Part shown: positions 26,471-34,232 of the stretch, one piece after another
Position numbering within the stretch: position 1 is the stretch's first letter
How the letters are laid out: every line of letters starts with the position of its first letter
DNA from: Gammaproteobacteria bacterium
Lineage (GTDB): Bacteria > Pseudomonadota > Gammaproteobacteria > Pseudomonadales > Azotimanducaceae_A
Length of the DNA stretch: 64,000 nt
Direction: 5' to 3'
NCBI GenBank assembly: GCA_012960755.1
Contig: DUAT01000171.1
Span: forward strand, 1-64,000
The notes under the pieces: model-generated
What the model was told of the DNA's origin: nothing
The model's input: only the letters and a program-made list of their open reading frames with translations
The model's database searches: none
Translations under genes and position numbers: made by a program

Positions 26471-26487
26471 CCGGGTTAATAACTCGG
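26471..26487. terminator. Hairpin between convergent genes
   Basis: CCGGGTT-AAT-AACTCGG forms a 7-bp stem (one G-U) between the stop of the epoxide-hydrolase-like gene and the convergent chorismate mutase fusion gene, overlapping the stop codon of the latter. No U tract follows; it is a modest terminator candidate. Confidence 0.35.
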
Positions 26488-27690
26488 GTCAAGATGACTG
26501 GCGAATATCTTTTTGACGGTACCCTGCTCGATTCTTAATGAAAGCCAGGTGTTGATATATTCCTTCCACACGGTGTCCTGCGGCAGCAGATAACCTTTTT
26601 GCGAATAGGTAAGTGTTTTGCCGGGCATGGCCGGGCAGAGATTCGAATCGTTTGCACTTTGCAACCGCACTTCGATCGCGTCGGTGATCATTACATCAGC
26701 ATGATCGTTGGCGATTTCAGAAAATATGGTTCGATTGTCCTGGTGAACTCTCACCTCTGCATTCCTGATCGAGCCGGTAACAAATTTTTGGTTGGTTCCA
26801 CCTGGATTAACAATGATTCGAATCCCAGCTTTATCGATATCAGCCAGGGAACGAAACTGGTCTTTGTCAACGCAACGGATGATGGGGGTCTTGCCGCCTT
26901 CATGATATGGCAAGGAGAAAAAAGCCGTTCGCTGCCGGACCAGGTTAATGGAAATACCACTCATGCCAATATCGAATCCGCCGCTGTTTAAATCCATCAT
27001 TAACGCAGGCCAGGAAGTCTCTATCCAGACAAGTTCGACTTGTAGCGATTGTGCCAGGTCTCTGGCCAGATCAATATCAATACCTTCATATATGGCCTGC
27101 CTGGCGCCCTTCGATAAATAAGAGAATGGTTCATAGTCGCCAGTGGTGCCAACTCTCAAGATACCCGCCTCGAGGACCTGGCTTAGCTGGTTCGGGTATG
27201 TTTCGATGATTTGTGTTGCATCCAGCAACCGGTTCGCGGTTTCCGTTGAGAGACCCTCAACCGATATGCTTCCGGGTTTAGATGACGGTTGTTCTGTCAG
27301 GGCACGGGTAATTTGATTTCCCAACTCGATTAACACCGGACGAATTTCGCTCTTCAAGTCCGGTACCAGGCCTGGTCTGAGATCAGGGTTGTTATTCCAG
27401 TGTTCGAACCAGTAACGCTGGATTTCCTTGGCAGCCTCTATTTGGAGCTGGAAGAAATGCTCGCTCGATTCTACTCGGAGACCGTATCTCAGGCCCTGCA
27501 GTGAGGCCTGTTTGAGAACGACCTTTTCGCGTTTCACGTCCTCGATAGGCAGGTTGTGGTGCCACTTGTAGGCAGCAACATCTTTCATATGGCCTAGTCG
27601 CAGTTGGAGTAATTGATCCAGGGGCCTGGCGTTGACATGGCCAGCGACCAGACAAAGTCCACTAAGCAGGCAGATTAGAATTCGAGTCAT
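26476..27690 (-). CDS. Exported chorismate mutase (AroQ-gamma) fused to cyclohexadienyl dehydratase (PheC)
   Basis: A 404-residue secreted fusion. Signal peptide residues 1-21. An AroQ-gamma chorismate mutase at about 22-150 (YKWHHNLPIEDVKREKVVL; FFQLQIEAAKEIQRYWFEHW). A PheC domain of the type-3 solute-binding fold at about 170-404 (LRVGTTGDYEPFSY; WPALMMDLNSGGFDIGMSGI; NPGGTNQKFV; DVMITDAIEVRLQ). The first half makes prephenate from chorismate, and the second converts prephenate to phenylpyruvate or arogenate to phenylalanine, all in the periplasm. Such *AroQ.PheC fusions are known; their periplasmic role is unsettled. It is monocistronic. Confidence 0.9.
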   Translation of the reverse strand: MTRILICLLSGLCLVAGHVNARPLDQLLQLRLGHMKDVAAYKWHHNLPIEDVKREKVVLKQASLQGLRYGLRVESSEHFFQLQIEAAKEIQRYWFEHWNNNPDLRPGLVPDLKSEIRPVLIELGNQITRALTEQPSSKPGSISVEGLSTETANRLLDATQIIETYPNQLSQVLEAGILRVGTTGDYEPFSYLSKGARQAIYEGIDIDLARDLAQSLQVELVWIETSWPALMMDLNSGGFDIGMSGISINLVRQRTAFFSLPYHEGGKTPIIRCVDKDQFRSLADIDKAGIRIIVNPGGTNQKFVTGSIRNAEVRVHQDNRTIFSEIANDHADVMITDAIEVRLQSANDSNLCPAMPGKTLTYSQKGYLLPQDTVWKEYINTWLSLRIEQGTVKKIFASHLDPSY

Positions 27691-27749
27691 GGGGATTTTA
27701 TGTGACAGCTATGGTAGTTTTCCCGGATTGTAACCAAAAGAGAAACACC

Positions 27750-28550
27750 ATGTCCGATCCTTTGCTATACGAACAAGATGGCCACATTGTAACCTTGACC
27801 CTGAACCGGCACGAGACCCGCAACGCGATTTCAGAAGATGAAATGGTTGATGCAATCGAGGCGGCATGTGCGCGGATCAACGCGGATGCTTCTGTACGGG
27901 TAGCGATTATTACCGGTGCGGGGAGTGCATTTTCTTCCGGTGGTAACGTCAAGGATATGCGCGACAAAAAAGGTATGTTCGGTGGCACGGCTACTGAAAT
28001 ACGCGATGGCTACCGAAACGGCATTCAACGGATTCCTCTCGCTGTATATAGTCTCGAAGTCCCGATTATCGCCGCTGTCAATGGCGCAGCAATCGGTGCC
28101 GGTTGCGATTTGACAATGATGTGCGATATGAGAGTTGCGTCCGAGAAGGCGCTCTTCGCAGAGAGTTTTGTTAAAGTTGGACTAATTCCCGGCGACGGGG
28201 GCGCATGGTTCCTCCCCAGGGTAATTGGCATATCCAGAGCCAATGAAATGGCATTTACCGGGGAACCTGTCAATGCACAAACCGCCCTCGCATGGGGAAT
28301 GGTTTCCCGTGTTGTACCACCGGATGAACTTATGTCTGCTGCAAATGAACTGGCTGAAAGAATTGCCGTCAATCCGCCGGGTGCACTTCGCATGACCAAA
28401 CGCCTGATCAAGGAATCAGATCATTCCCAACTCGAATCATTGCTGGAGGCATCAGCGTCTTTGCAGGCCCTGGCGCACCAGACCAAAGATCATGTTGAGG
28501 CGGTGAATGCAATTATTGATAAGCGTGCACCCCACTTTACCGGAGAGTAG
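27750..28550 (+). CDS. Enoyl-CoA hydratase/isomerase
   Basis: A 266-residue crotonase-family enzyme. Oxyanion-hole motifs GSAFSSGGNVKDM (about 60-72) and VNGAAIGAGCDLTMMCDMRV (about 107-126), and FAESFVKVGLIPGDGGAWF (about 133-151) with acidic residues in the active-site region. The ATG at 27750 is chosen over an upstream TTG. Likely role is hydration or isomerisation of an enoyl-CoA in beta-oxidation. It is isolated between the *AroQ.PheC gene and pspF; the partner pathway is not evident. Confidence 0.88.
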   Translation: MSDPLLYEQDGHIVTLTLNRHETRNAISEDEMVDAIEAACARINADASVRVAIITGAGSAFSSGGNVKDMRDKKGMFGGTATEIRDGYRNGIQRIPLAVYSLEVPIIAAVNGAAIGAGCDLTMMCDMRVASEKALFAESFVKVGLIPGDGGAWFLPRVIGISRANEMAFTGEPVNAQTALAWGMVSRVVPPDELMSAANELAERIAVNPPGALRMTKRLIKESDHSQLESLLEASASLQALAHQTKDHVEAVNAIIDKRAPHFTGE

Positions 28551-28562
28551 GCACCTTTCCTT

Positions 28563-29612
28563 TTAAGCACTCTCCAACAGATCATACTTCTTAAGATACC
28601 CACGAAGCTGGTGGTAGGTAACACCCAGGGCCTCCGCAGTTTTCTTCTGGTTAAACTGATTACTCGCCAGGGCATTCTTGATCAGACCAACCTCATAGTC
28701 CTGTACTGACTGCCGAAAATCGATGGGGAAGTCACTCACACTCGGCACCGGTGGCACGACCGTGGTCGTGTGGTCGCTGGCATCAGGTGTGGATGAAACA
28801 CTAAGGGTCTGGTTTGCTGCAGTAGGTCTAAAAGGAGAATCGAAGGGATCGAGCGAAATCAGGTCAACCGGTGCATCAAGTGCCTGGTTTCTGTAAACAC
28901 TTCGTTCCACTACATTTTTAAGCTCCCTGACATTGCCGGGCCAGTGATAGCTGCGCAGTACTTTCCTGGCAGCGGGTGTAAAACCAGGAAAGTACTCTCT
29001 GCCCAGATCGATCGCCATGGAAACCGCAAAATGTTCGGCAAGAATAAGAATATCTTCGGGTCGAGCTCGCAGTGGAGGCAGGGTGATTACGTCGAACGCC
29101 AGGCGATCCAGAAGGTCTTCGCGAAAGGCACCTTTCCTTGCCAGAGCCGGTAGGTCCTCATTGGTCGCCGCGATCAGCCTGATATCGGTGATTATTGTCT
29201 TGCTGCCGCCGACCCGCTCAAATTCACCATACTCGATTATTCTCAATAGCTTCTCCTGCACCAGCTGTGAAGTGTTCGCCAGTTCATCCAGAAAAAGAGT
29301 ACCCTTGTCGGCCCGTTCAAATCGGCCGCGATGAAGCTTCTGCGCACCGGTAAAGGATCCTACCTCATGGCCGAACAACTCGGACTCCAGCAGGGTTTCA
29401 CTAATCGCGGCACAATTCATCTTCAGATATTCCTGGTCCCAGCGGCCTGACAGATAATGGAGCCGCGCGGCGATGAGTTCTTTCCCTGTACCTCTCTCGC
29501 CGACTATAAGTAAAGGTTTGTTCAATGGTGCTATCTGCGAAGTGAGCTCAAGTACCTCTAAAAATGAAGGCGACTCACCTATAAGTCGTTCTGCTTGTGG
29601 TCCTTGTGACAT
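28563..29612 (-). CDS. pspF: PspF, sigma-54 activator of the phage-shock operon
   Basis: A 349-residue AAA+ enhancer-binding protein without an N-terminal sensor domain, as in PspF. Walker A GERGTGKE (about 38-45), sigma-54 contact loop GSFTGA (about 85-90; the usual form is GAFTGA), Walker B GTLFLDEL, arginine-finger region and a C-terminal Fis-type HTH (KKTAEALGVTYHQLRGYLKK). It is divergent from pspA over 299 bp with a sigma-54 promoter candidate. PspA binding would inhibit it in unstressed cells (known from enterobacteria). Confidence 0.92.
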   Translation of the reverse strand: MSQGPQAERLIGESPSFLEVLELTSQIAPLNKPLLIVGERGTGKELIAARLHYLSGRWDQEYLKMNCAAISETLLESELFGHEVGSFTGAQKLHRGRFERADKGTLFLDELANTSQLVQEKLLRIIEYGEFERVGGSKTIITDIRLIAATNEDLPALARKGAFREDLLDRLAFDVITLPPLRARPEDILILAEHFAVSMAIDLGREYFPGFTPAARKVLRSYHWPGNVRELKNVVERSVYRNQALDAPVDLISLDPFDSPFRPTAANQTLSVSSTPDASDHTTTVVPPVPSVSDFPIDFRQSVQDYEVGLIKNALASNQFNQKKTAEALGVTYHQLRGYLKKYDLLESA

Positions 29613-29787
29613 CCATGCTTCCTGTTTGCTTAAGATCAGGTTGGGTGATGATCAGGTTAGGTTAAAATGCTAATTGTTGGTTTGATTCACTAATTTATGA
29701 GCAGTGCATTAACAAGGTAATCATAACCTATTCGTGTGGATTTTAAATAACCTATACATAACAGTAACATAGCGTACTCCGATGTCT

Positions 29788-29803
29788 TGGCACGGAATGT
29801 GTT
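29788..29803 (+). promoter_or_regulatory. Candidate sigma-54 promoter for the psp operon
   Basis: TGGCACGGAATGTGTT matches the -24/-12 pattern: GG of the -24 box and the GT of the -12 box (usually GC) are 12 nt apart. It lies about 110 nt before the pspA ATG and downstream of an AT-rich stretch with room for PspF sites, which is where the promoter is expected next to a divergent pspF. Confidence 0.65.
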
Positions 29804-29911
29804 ATTGGTTAGGCATAGAATTTAAACGCGCTATGTGAAATAGCGATAAACCGGCAGAGCATCTGCCGATAAGTTTTAACACTAGTTTCAACAAAGAAGA
29901 GGCAAACGAAG

Positions 29912-30589
29912 ATGGGTATATTTTCCAGATTCACAGACATAATCAATGCCAATATCAATTCCATCCTGGACAAGGCAGAAGATCCTGAAAAGATGGTCCG
30001 ACTGATAATTCAGGAAATGGAAGAGACCCTGGTTGAGGTTCGTACCCAGTCAGCAAAACTGATAGCCGACAAGAAAGAATTAGGTCGCCGTACCGAACGG
30101 ATGAAGAAGGAAGCGGCTGAGTGGGAACGTAAGGCGGAAACGGCGATCTCGAAAGACAGGGAAGACCTTGCCCGGGCGGCGCTGAAAGAAAAGACGGCTG
30201 CACTCGAAGAGGTCGATACGGTGAGTTCTGACCTTGGCCAGATCGAGCACAATCTGGAGAAACTGTCAGACGACATCGGTTTGCTGCAGCAGAAGTTAGG
30301 TGATGCCAAGGCACGTCAGAAAGCTTTGATCCTGCGTGGTAAAACTGCGAAATCAAGAATTGGGGTTAAACGCCAATTGCACGAGGTCGATATCGATGCT
30401 GCCATGAGTCGTTTCGAACATTACGAACGAAAAATCGACGTGATGGAAGGCGAAATAGAGAGTTATGATCTGGGACAACGAAACCTTGCTGATGAGATTG
30501 CAGATCTGGAGTCTGACGAGAAGGTCGATGAGGAACTGGCCAAGCTAAAAGAACGCATGGGGCAGTCGCCCGATGCGGCAGAACAGTAA
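29912..30589 (+). CDS. pspA: Phage shock protein A (PspA)
   Basis: A 225-residue, almost wholly coiled-coil protein of the PspA/Vipp1 (ESCRT-III-like) family: MGIFSRFTDIINANINSILD amphipathic helix, then EDPEKMVRLIIQEMEETLVE (about 23-42). It binds stressed inner membrane and inhibits PspF. AAGAGGCAAACGAAG precedes the ATG. It is the first gene of an operon with pspB and the PspC-domain gene. Confidence 0.95.
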   Translation: MGIFSRFTDIINANINSILDKAEDPEKMVRLIIQEMEETLVEVRTQSAKLIADKKELGRRTERMKKEAAEWERKAETAISKDREDLARAALKEKTAALEEVDTVSSDLGQIEHNLEKLSDDIGLLQQKLGDAKARQKALILRGKTAKSRIGVKRQLHEVDIDAAMSRFEHYERKIDVMEGEIESYDLGQRNLADEIADLESDEKVDEELAKLKERMGQSPDAAEQ

Positions 30590-30632
30590 ATCCCGATATC
30601 AGTCAGACGATTAAATTAAGGTTGAGACTATT

Positions 30633-30878
30633 ATGGAAGGTTGGTTAGTAGCAATATTTGTCCCCGTGCTTGTTTTCCTGGTTATCGTGGCACCTATCTG
30701 GATTATTCTTCATTACAAATCAGTCGCTCGTACGGCTGATGGCCTCTCTTCCGGGGAACGTGCGGAACTGGACGAGATGATTGAGGTGGCAAATAAAATG
30801 GCTGCCAGAATCGAAACCCTGGAAGCTATTCTGGATGTTGAAAACCCGGAATGGCGTGAAGAACAGCGCCAGGCATAG
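30633..30878 (+). CDS. pspB: Phage shock protein B (PspB)
   Basis: An 81-residue protein with one N-terminal membrane helix (about 5-27) followed by a charged coiled-coil (GERAELDEMIEVANKMAARIETLEAIL), the standard PspB layout. It acts with PspC as inner-membrane sensor that draws PspA away from PspF. It lies 43 nt after pspA. Confidence 0.9.
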   Translation: MEGWLVAIFVPVLVFLVIVAPIWIILHYKSVARTADGLSSGERAELDEMIEVANKMAARIETLEAILDVENPEWREEQRQA

Positions 30879-30907
30879 AGACCGGGTCAGGAAATAAGGG
30901 GAATCAA

Positions 30908-31873
30908 GTGAGCAGGTCAGATCGAGAACGACGTGATGCAGAAAGAGCTGCCAGAAGGGCCAGAAGGCTGGCGGACAGAGCCGAGCAAAGAGCTCAGCGA
31001 AAAGGACAGCAGGCAAAGCGCACTGCCGACAGAGCTGAAGAATTAGCACGACGTGCCCATCGCCGACAAAGCCCCAGGGAAAGAGACCTGGACAAATCCA
31101 TAGAAGATTTTGTCGATGATGTGGCAGAAACATGGTCCCGCAAAGCGGAAGAATGGATCGACGAAAAATCCCAGAAGATGTTTGATGAACAGTCTGGTAG
31201 TCATGGCTCCGATACAATGGACGGACTTGATAGCGCAGAAGTTGAAGCCAGAAAAGCTCGTCGCGCTGCAAGAAAAGCCAGGCAGGCCACAGAAGAAGCG
31301 GCAGAGTTCGCCAGCAGGAGCAGCGGCCAGGAATATCGCTCCAGTCGGCGCACGAAACGGGGAAAATCAAAACGACAATATCGCAGTTATGGCAATGCTG
31401 ATTTCCGCCGTTGGGGCCGAACTAAATGGCGACGTCATGGTTACGGGCTGTACCGGGACAACAAGAACAAAAAGATCTGCGGTGTATGCGCCGGTTCGGC
31501 TGAATACCTGGGGGTGGAAACCTGGCAGGTTCGGCTTGGCGCGTTGTGTGGGTTATTTTTCTTACCTTCGATCGCCGTCCCTGCTTATTTCATCACCTAT
31601 TTTCTAATGGACAAAAAACCATATTATCGTGAGGTGACCGACCGGTTTGATCAGGGTCACCAGCGTGAAGATGAGCATATGAGGCCTTCGATGCGAGAAC
31701 GAAAATCCGAAAACCGCGTAAACAAACCCCGCATATCAAATGTTCAGGCAATGAGTACCGCGAAAAGGAAATTTGCCGATATTGAAGACAAATTAAGGTG
31801 TATGGAAACTCACGTCACGTCATCGAAATTTGAATTGCAACGTGAATTCAAGAAAATTTCCGGGGAAGATTGA
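30908..31873 (+). CDS. pspC: PspC-domain protein with long charged extensions
   Basis: A 321-residue protein in which the PspC domain is confined to about residues 178-238 (GLYRDNKNKKICGVCAGSAE then a hydrophobic hairpin ending FLMDKKP). Before it are about 175 residues extremely rich in Arg, Lys, Ala and Glu (SRSDRERRDAERAARRARRL), likely a basic helical region. After it is a short coiled-coil (DIEDKLRCMETHVTSSKFEL). Typical PspC is about 120 residues, so the extension is unusual. The GTG/ATG choice at 30908 is GTG. It overlaps the next gene by 4 nt. Confidence 0.85.
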   Translation: MSRSDRERRDAERAARRARRLADRAEQRAQRKGQQAKRTADRAEELARRAHRRQSPRERDLDKSIEDFVDDVAETWSRKAEEWIDEKSQKMFDEQSGSHGSDTMDGLDSAEVEARKARRAARKARQATEEAAEFASRSSGQEYRSSRRTKRGKSKRQYRSYGNADFRRWGRTKWRRHGYGLYRDNKNKKICGVCAGSAEYLGVETWQVRLGALCGLFFLPSIAVPAYFITYFLMDKKPYYREVTDRFDQGHQREDEHMRPSMRERKSENRVNKPRISNVQAMSTAKRKFADIEDKLRCMETHVTSSKFELQREFKKISGED

Positions 31874-32550
31874 TGACCGTTGAAACTCGTTCAGTGATGA
31901 AGTTTGACCAGGTCAGATTTCGTGGCCCCGGCACGTTGAAAATCATCCAATCTGATGACGAATCCCTCACCATTCATGCACCTGACTATGTTCTGAAGAA
32001 TATTCAGTCTGAAGTGGTCGATGGTGTTCTCCGGCTCGGCTACGTAAATCCTCACATTGTGTTGCTCAAGGTGCGTCGGGAAATCATTTCCTATGATCTG
32101 AAAATGAAAGACGTCCGTCGTGTGACGTTTTCCGGCACCGGGCGAATAGTGATACCTGACCTGGACAATGATCATGTTTCCGTGCTGGTTTCCGGTTCCG
32201 GTCAGCTCTCGTTGGAAAAGCTCACCGCGGATCAGTTTGAAGCGAATATCACGGGTTCGGGAAGTGTGAAGGCAGAAGGTGATGTCGAAGTTCAACGAAT
32301 TAAAATAAGTGGTTCCGGACAATATTCGTCTGAAAAACTCGTCAGCGATTTTGCTGACATCAATGTAGCGGGTGCTGGTTCTGTCAGTGTATCGGTCAGC
32401 GATGAACTATCGGTTGTTATCTCCGGCTCCGGATCGGTGAGCTATGCGGGGTATCCGGATGTCTACAAACAAATCACGGGGTCAGGGAAGGTAACAAGGC
32501 GTAGAAAAGAACCCCAACCCCCAAAAAGAGGAAAAGAACATGCCTGGTAG
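31870..32550 (+). CDS. DUF2807 (GIN-domain) protein in the psp operon
   Basis: A 226-residue beta-helix-like protein built from repeating strands with SGSG turns (FSGTGRIVIPDL, VSGSGQLSLEKL, ITGSGSVKAEGD, ISGSGQYSSEKL, GAGSVSVSV), the DUF2807/head-GIN pattern. It has no signal peptide, so it may be cytoplasmic, unlike exported GIN proteins. It overlaps the PspC-domain gene (ATGA) and the next small gene, so it is an integral part of the operon. It may be an adaptor of the stress response; function unknown. Confidence 0.82.
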   Translation: MMTVETRSVMKFDQVRFRGPGTLKIIQSDDESLTIHAPDYVLKNIQSEVVDGVLRLGYVNPHIVLLKVRREIISYDLKMKDVRRVTFSGTGRIVIPDLDNDHVSVLVSGSGQLSLEKLTADQFEANITGSGSVKAEGDVEVQRIKISGSGQYSSEKLVSDFADINVAGAGSVSVSVSDELSVVISGSGSVSYAGYPDVYKQITGSGKVTRRRKEPQPPKRGKEHAW

Positions 32551-32806
32551 CACATTTTGGATATTCGTCGGCGTGGTTGTGGTCACGGCGATCATCTCCG
32601 ATACGGTCGTTAAGATTATTAAAGCCTCGAAGAGTGGCAGCCCGAAAGAAATGAAGGATCGAATTTTTGAGCTTGAAGAAGATCTGGCCCTGATGGAACA
32701 GGAACTGGAAGATTCGAAACGGCGGCTGGAGGTGCTGGAAGAAATTGTCACCGATGAGAAGCAAAACCTGAGTCGAAAAATCGATGACCTGGCCAGTAAA
32801 GGTTGA
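32540..32806 (+). CDS. Small PspB-like membrane coiled-coil protein
   Basis: An 88-residue protein with one N-terminal membrane helix (about 5-24) and a coiled-coil (MKDRIFELEEDLALMEQELE, about 38-57), the same shape as PspB but diverged. It overlaps the GIN-domain gene by 11 nt and ends the operon. I infer a second PspB-like component. Confidence 0.72.
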   Translation: MPGSTFWIFVGVVVVTAIISDTVVKIIKASKSGSPKEMKDRIFELEEDLALMEQELEDSKRRLEVLEEIVTDEKQNLSRKIDDLASKG

Positions 32807-32826
32807 AGGGACCATCCCGCTCAACC
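32801..32826. terminator. Hairpin ending the psp operon
   Basis: GGTTGA-A-GGGA-CCA-TCCC-GC-TCAACC forms a two-part stem that overlaps the stop codons of the last psp gene and of the convergent acetyltransferase. No U tract follows; it is a plausible bidirectional terminator. Confidence 0.45.
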
Positions 32827-33309
32827 AGATTCAAACTCAAATTCAATAAAAGGGTGGGCGCCGAGTGACGTCTCCAGGACGTCGCCAGCAGTAAATTCGC
32901 CGATTACCTGTTTCCAGAATGGGTAGGCGGCTTTATTTGTTTGCAAGACCCTGACCTTCCATTTACCCGGGTGGCACCCCCAGACTGAAATCGCTAAAGT
33001 CGATCCGTATCCCCGGCGCCGATAAGGTCTCAAGATAAAAAACTCAGCCAGGTCTGTGCACTTGTTTCCGTTCGACGGATCGGTTTCAACACGAACCAGC
33101 GCAAATCCGATGGGTTTACCATCCAGGTAGAACAAATAGGGTGTACGGTCAGGATCCTGCCAGTAATAGTCCAGGTACGGATAGTCGAAACGCCCATCCC
33201 GGCTGATCTGATCGTCGGAAAATTCCGAAAAATCATACAGGTAATATTGCAGCAGATTTGCAAGCACATGTTTCTGCTCGACCCGGGCGATGTTAGCAAC
33301 TGGTAACAT
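32821..33309 (-). CDS. GNAT-family N-acetyltransferase
   Basis: A 162-residue GNAT protein: YLDGKPIGFALVRVE (central strand), LAEFFILRPYRRRGYGSTLA with the acetyl-CoA pyrophosphate-binding R/Q-x-x-G-x-G/A form (RRRGYG), and a C-terminal VLQTNKAAYPFWKQV. The substrate is unknown. The start overlaps the end of the upstream glycerophosphodiesterase gene by 17 nt, so they form a two-gene operon. Confidence 0.85.
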   Translation of the reverse strand: MLPVANIARVEQKHVLANLLQYYLYDFSEFSDDQISRDGRFDYPYLDYYWQDPDRTPYLFYLDGKPIGFALVRVETDPSNGNKCTDLAEFFILRPYRRRGYGSTLAISVWGCHPGKWKVRVLQTNKAAYPFWKQVIGEFTAGDVLETSLGAHPFIEFEFESG

Positions 33310-34003
33310 TGTGGTCTTCCTCCCAGGGAAAGCGGTCAGGGAAATTCGTAAAAACGCCGTCTGCGCCCATTGATTTTAGTGCCTGCATATCCTTCTTCTT
33401 GTTGACAGTGTAAACGTAAACTTTTAGCCCACGTTGATGGGCTTGGGTCACGGTCTCCTGATCGACAATTTTCATGGAAAGGTTTATAGCGTAGGCGGCG
33501 AGCCTGTCCGTCACTGAAAAATAGTCTTTGACCTTGCGATGAAACAGCGCGCCCCGCCGATATCGCGGATCAGCCCGGGCAAGTTCTCTGTGATTGAAGG
33601 ATGAAATCAGAAATTCTTCGTTTTGCCATCCGGACCGGGTCAGTTCCAACAGGAGCTGGTTCACAGGTTCTGCTGTGTCCGGCCCCTTGAGTTCAATATT
33701 TATCCCGGCCCTGTGATCGACGGTTTGAATGACTTCATTCAAGGTTGGGATTTGTTGACCCTGTCCGGCATCCAGAGAGCGAAGGTAGCCTAGATTGGCG
33801 TCCATGACCATGCCGGTGCCATTGGTCGTACGCTCCAGCTTGTCGTCGTGAATGACCAGCAGCTCGGTTTCCACCGCATAAACATCCAACTCAACCCAGG
33901 GGCAGTTCATGTCAACTGCTATTTCAAAGGCTTTAAGCGTGTTTTCTGGCGCATGGCCAGAAGCACCACGATGCCCAATGCACAGAAAAGTTGATTGCGT
34001 CAT
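33293..34003 (-). CDS. ugpQ: Glycerophosphodiester phosphodiesterase
   Basis: A 236-residue GDPD-family TIM barrel: GHRGASGHAPENTLKAFEIA (catalytic His and Glu), VELDVYAVETELLVIHDDKL (metal Glu/Asp and the second catalytic His). No signal peptide, so it resembles cytoplasmic UgpQ, releasing glycerol-3-phosphate from glycerophosphodiesters. It heads a two-gene operon with the acetyltransferase. Repeat copy B lies just upstream. Confidence 0.88.
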   Translation of the reverse strand: MTQSTFLCIGHRGASGHAPENTLKAFEIAVDMNCPWVELDVYAVETELLVIHDDKLERTTNGTGMVMDANLGYLRSLDAGQGQQIPTLNEVIQTVDHRAGINIELKGPDTAEPVNQLLLELTRSGWQNEEFLISSFNHRELARADPRYRRGALFHRKVKDYFSVTDRLAAYAINLSMKIVDQETVTQAHQRGLKVYVYTVNKKKDMQALKSMGADGVFTNFPDRFPWEEDHNVTSC

Positions 34004-34039
34004 CGCTGGTGGCCTGTGTGGTTTTTGATTGGGTTCAAA

Positions 34040-34146
34040 CTGGGACAGAAATCCAAAACGTCGCCAATATACGGCATAGTAACAACTTTTCTCAATTCCA
34101 CCCTTCCTTGCCCTGACGAAGATATCTACTTAATCAGAGCTTCCCT
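34040..34146 (-). repeat. MITE-like dispersed element, copy B (partial)
   Basis: Read on the minus strand from 34146: GGAAGCTCTGATTAAGTAGA, then TTCGTCAGGGCAAGGAAGGG (identical to 5952-5971), GGAAT and GAGAAAA, aligning with copy A for about 100 nt. The matching right terminal repeat is not found, so this copy is truncated or diverged. It fills most of the ugpQ-dnaX intergenic region. Confidence 0.55.
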
Positions 34147-34232
34147 GAGTGAAAACACATGCCGATGAGTGATCTCAAGCGCAATTACTAATACAATCTG
34201 AATCGGAGTCGAATTATGCCAAATTTTTGTCA

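Noticed and set aside
28542..28575. Inverted repeat GGAGAGT ... ACTCTCC between enoyl-CoA hydratase and pspF
   Set aside because: A perfect 7-bp match but with a 20-nt loop and no U tract; weak as a terminator.
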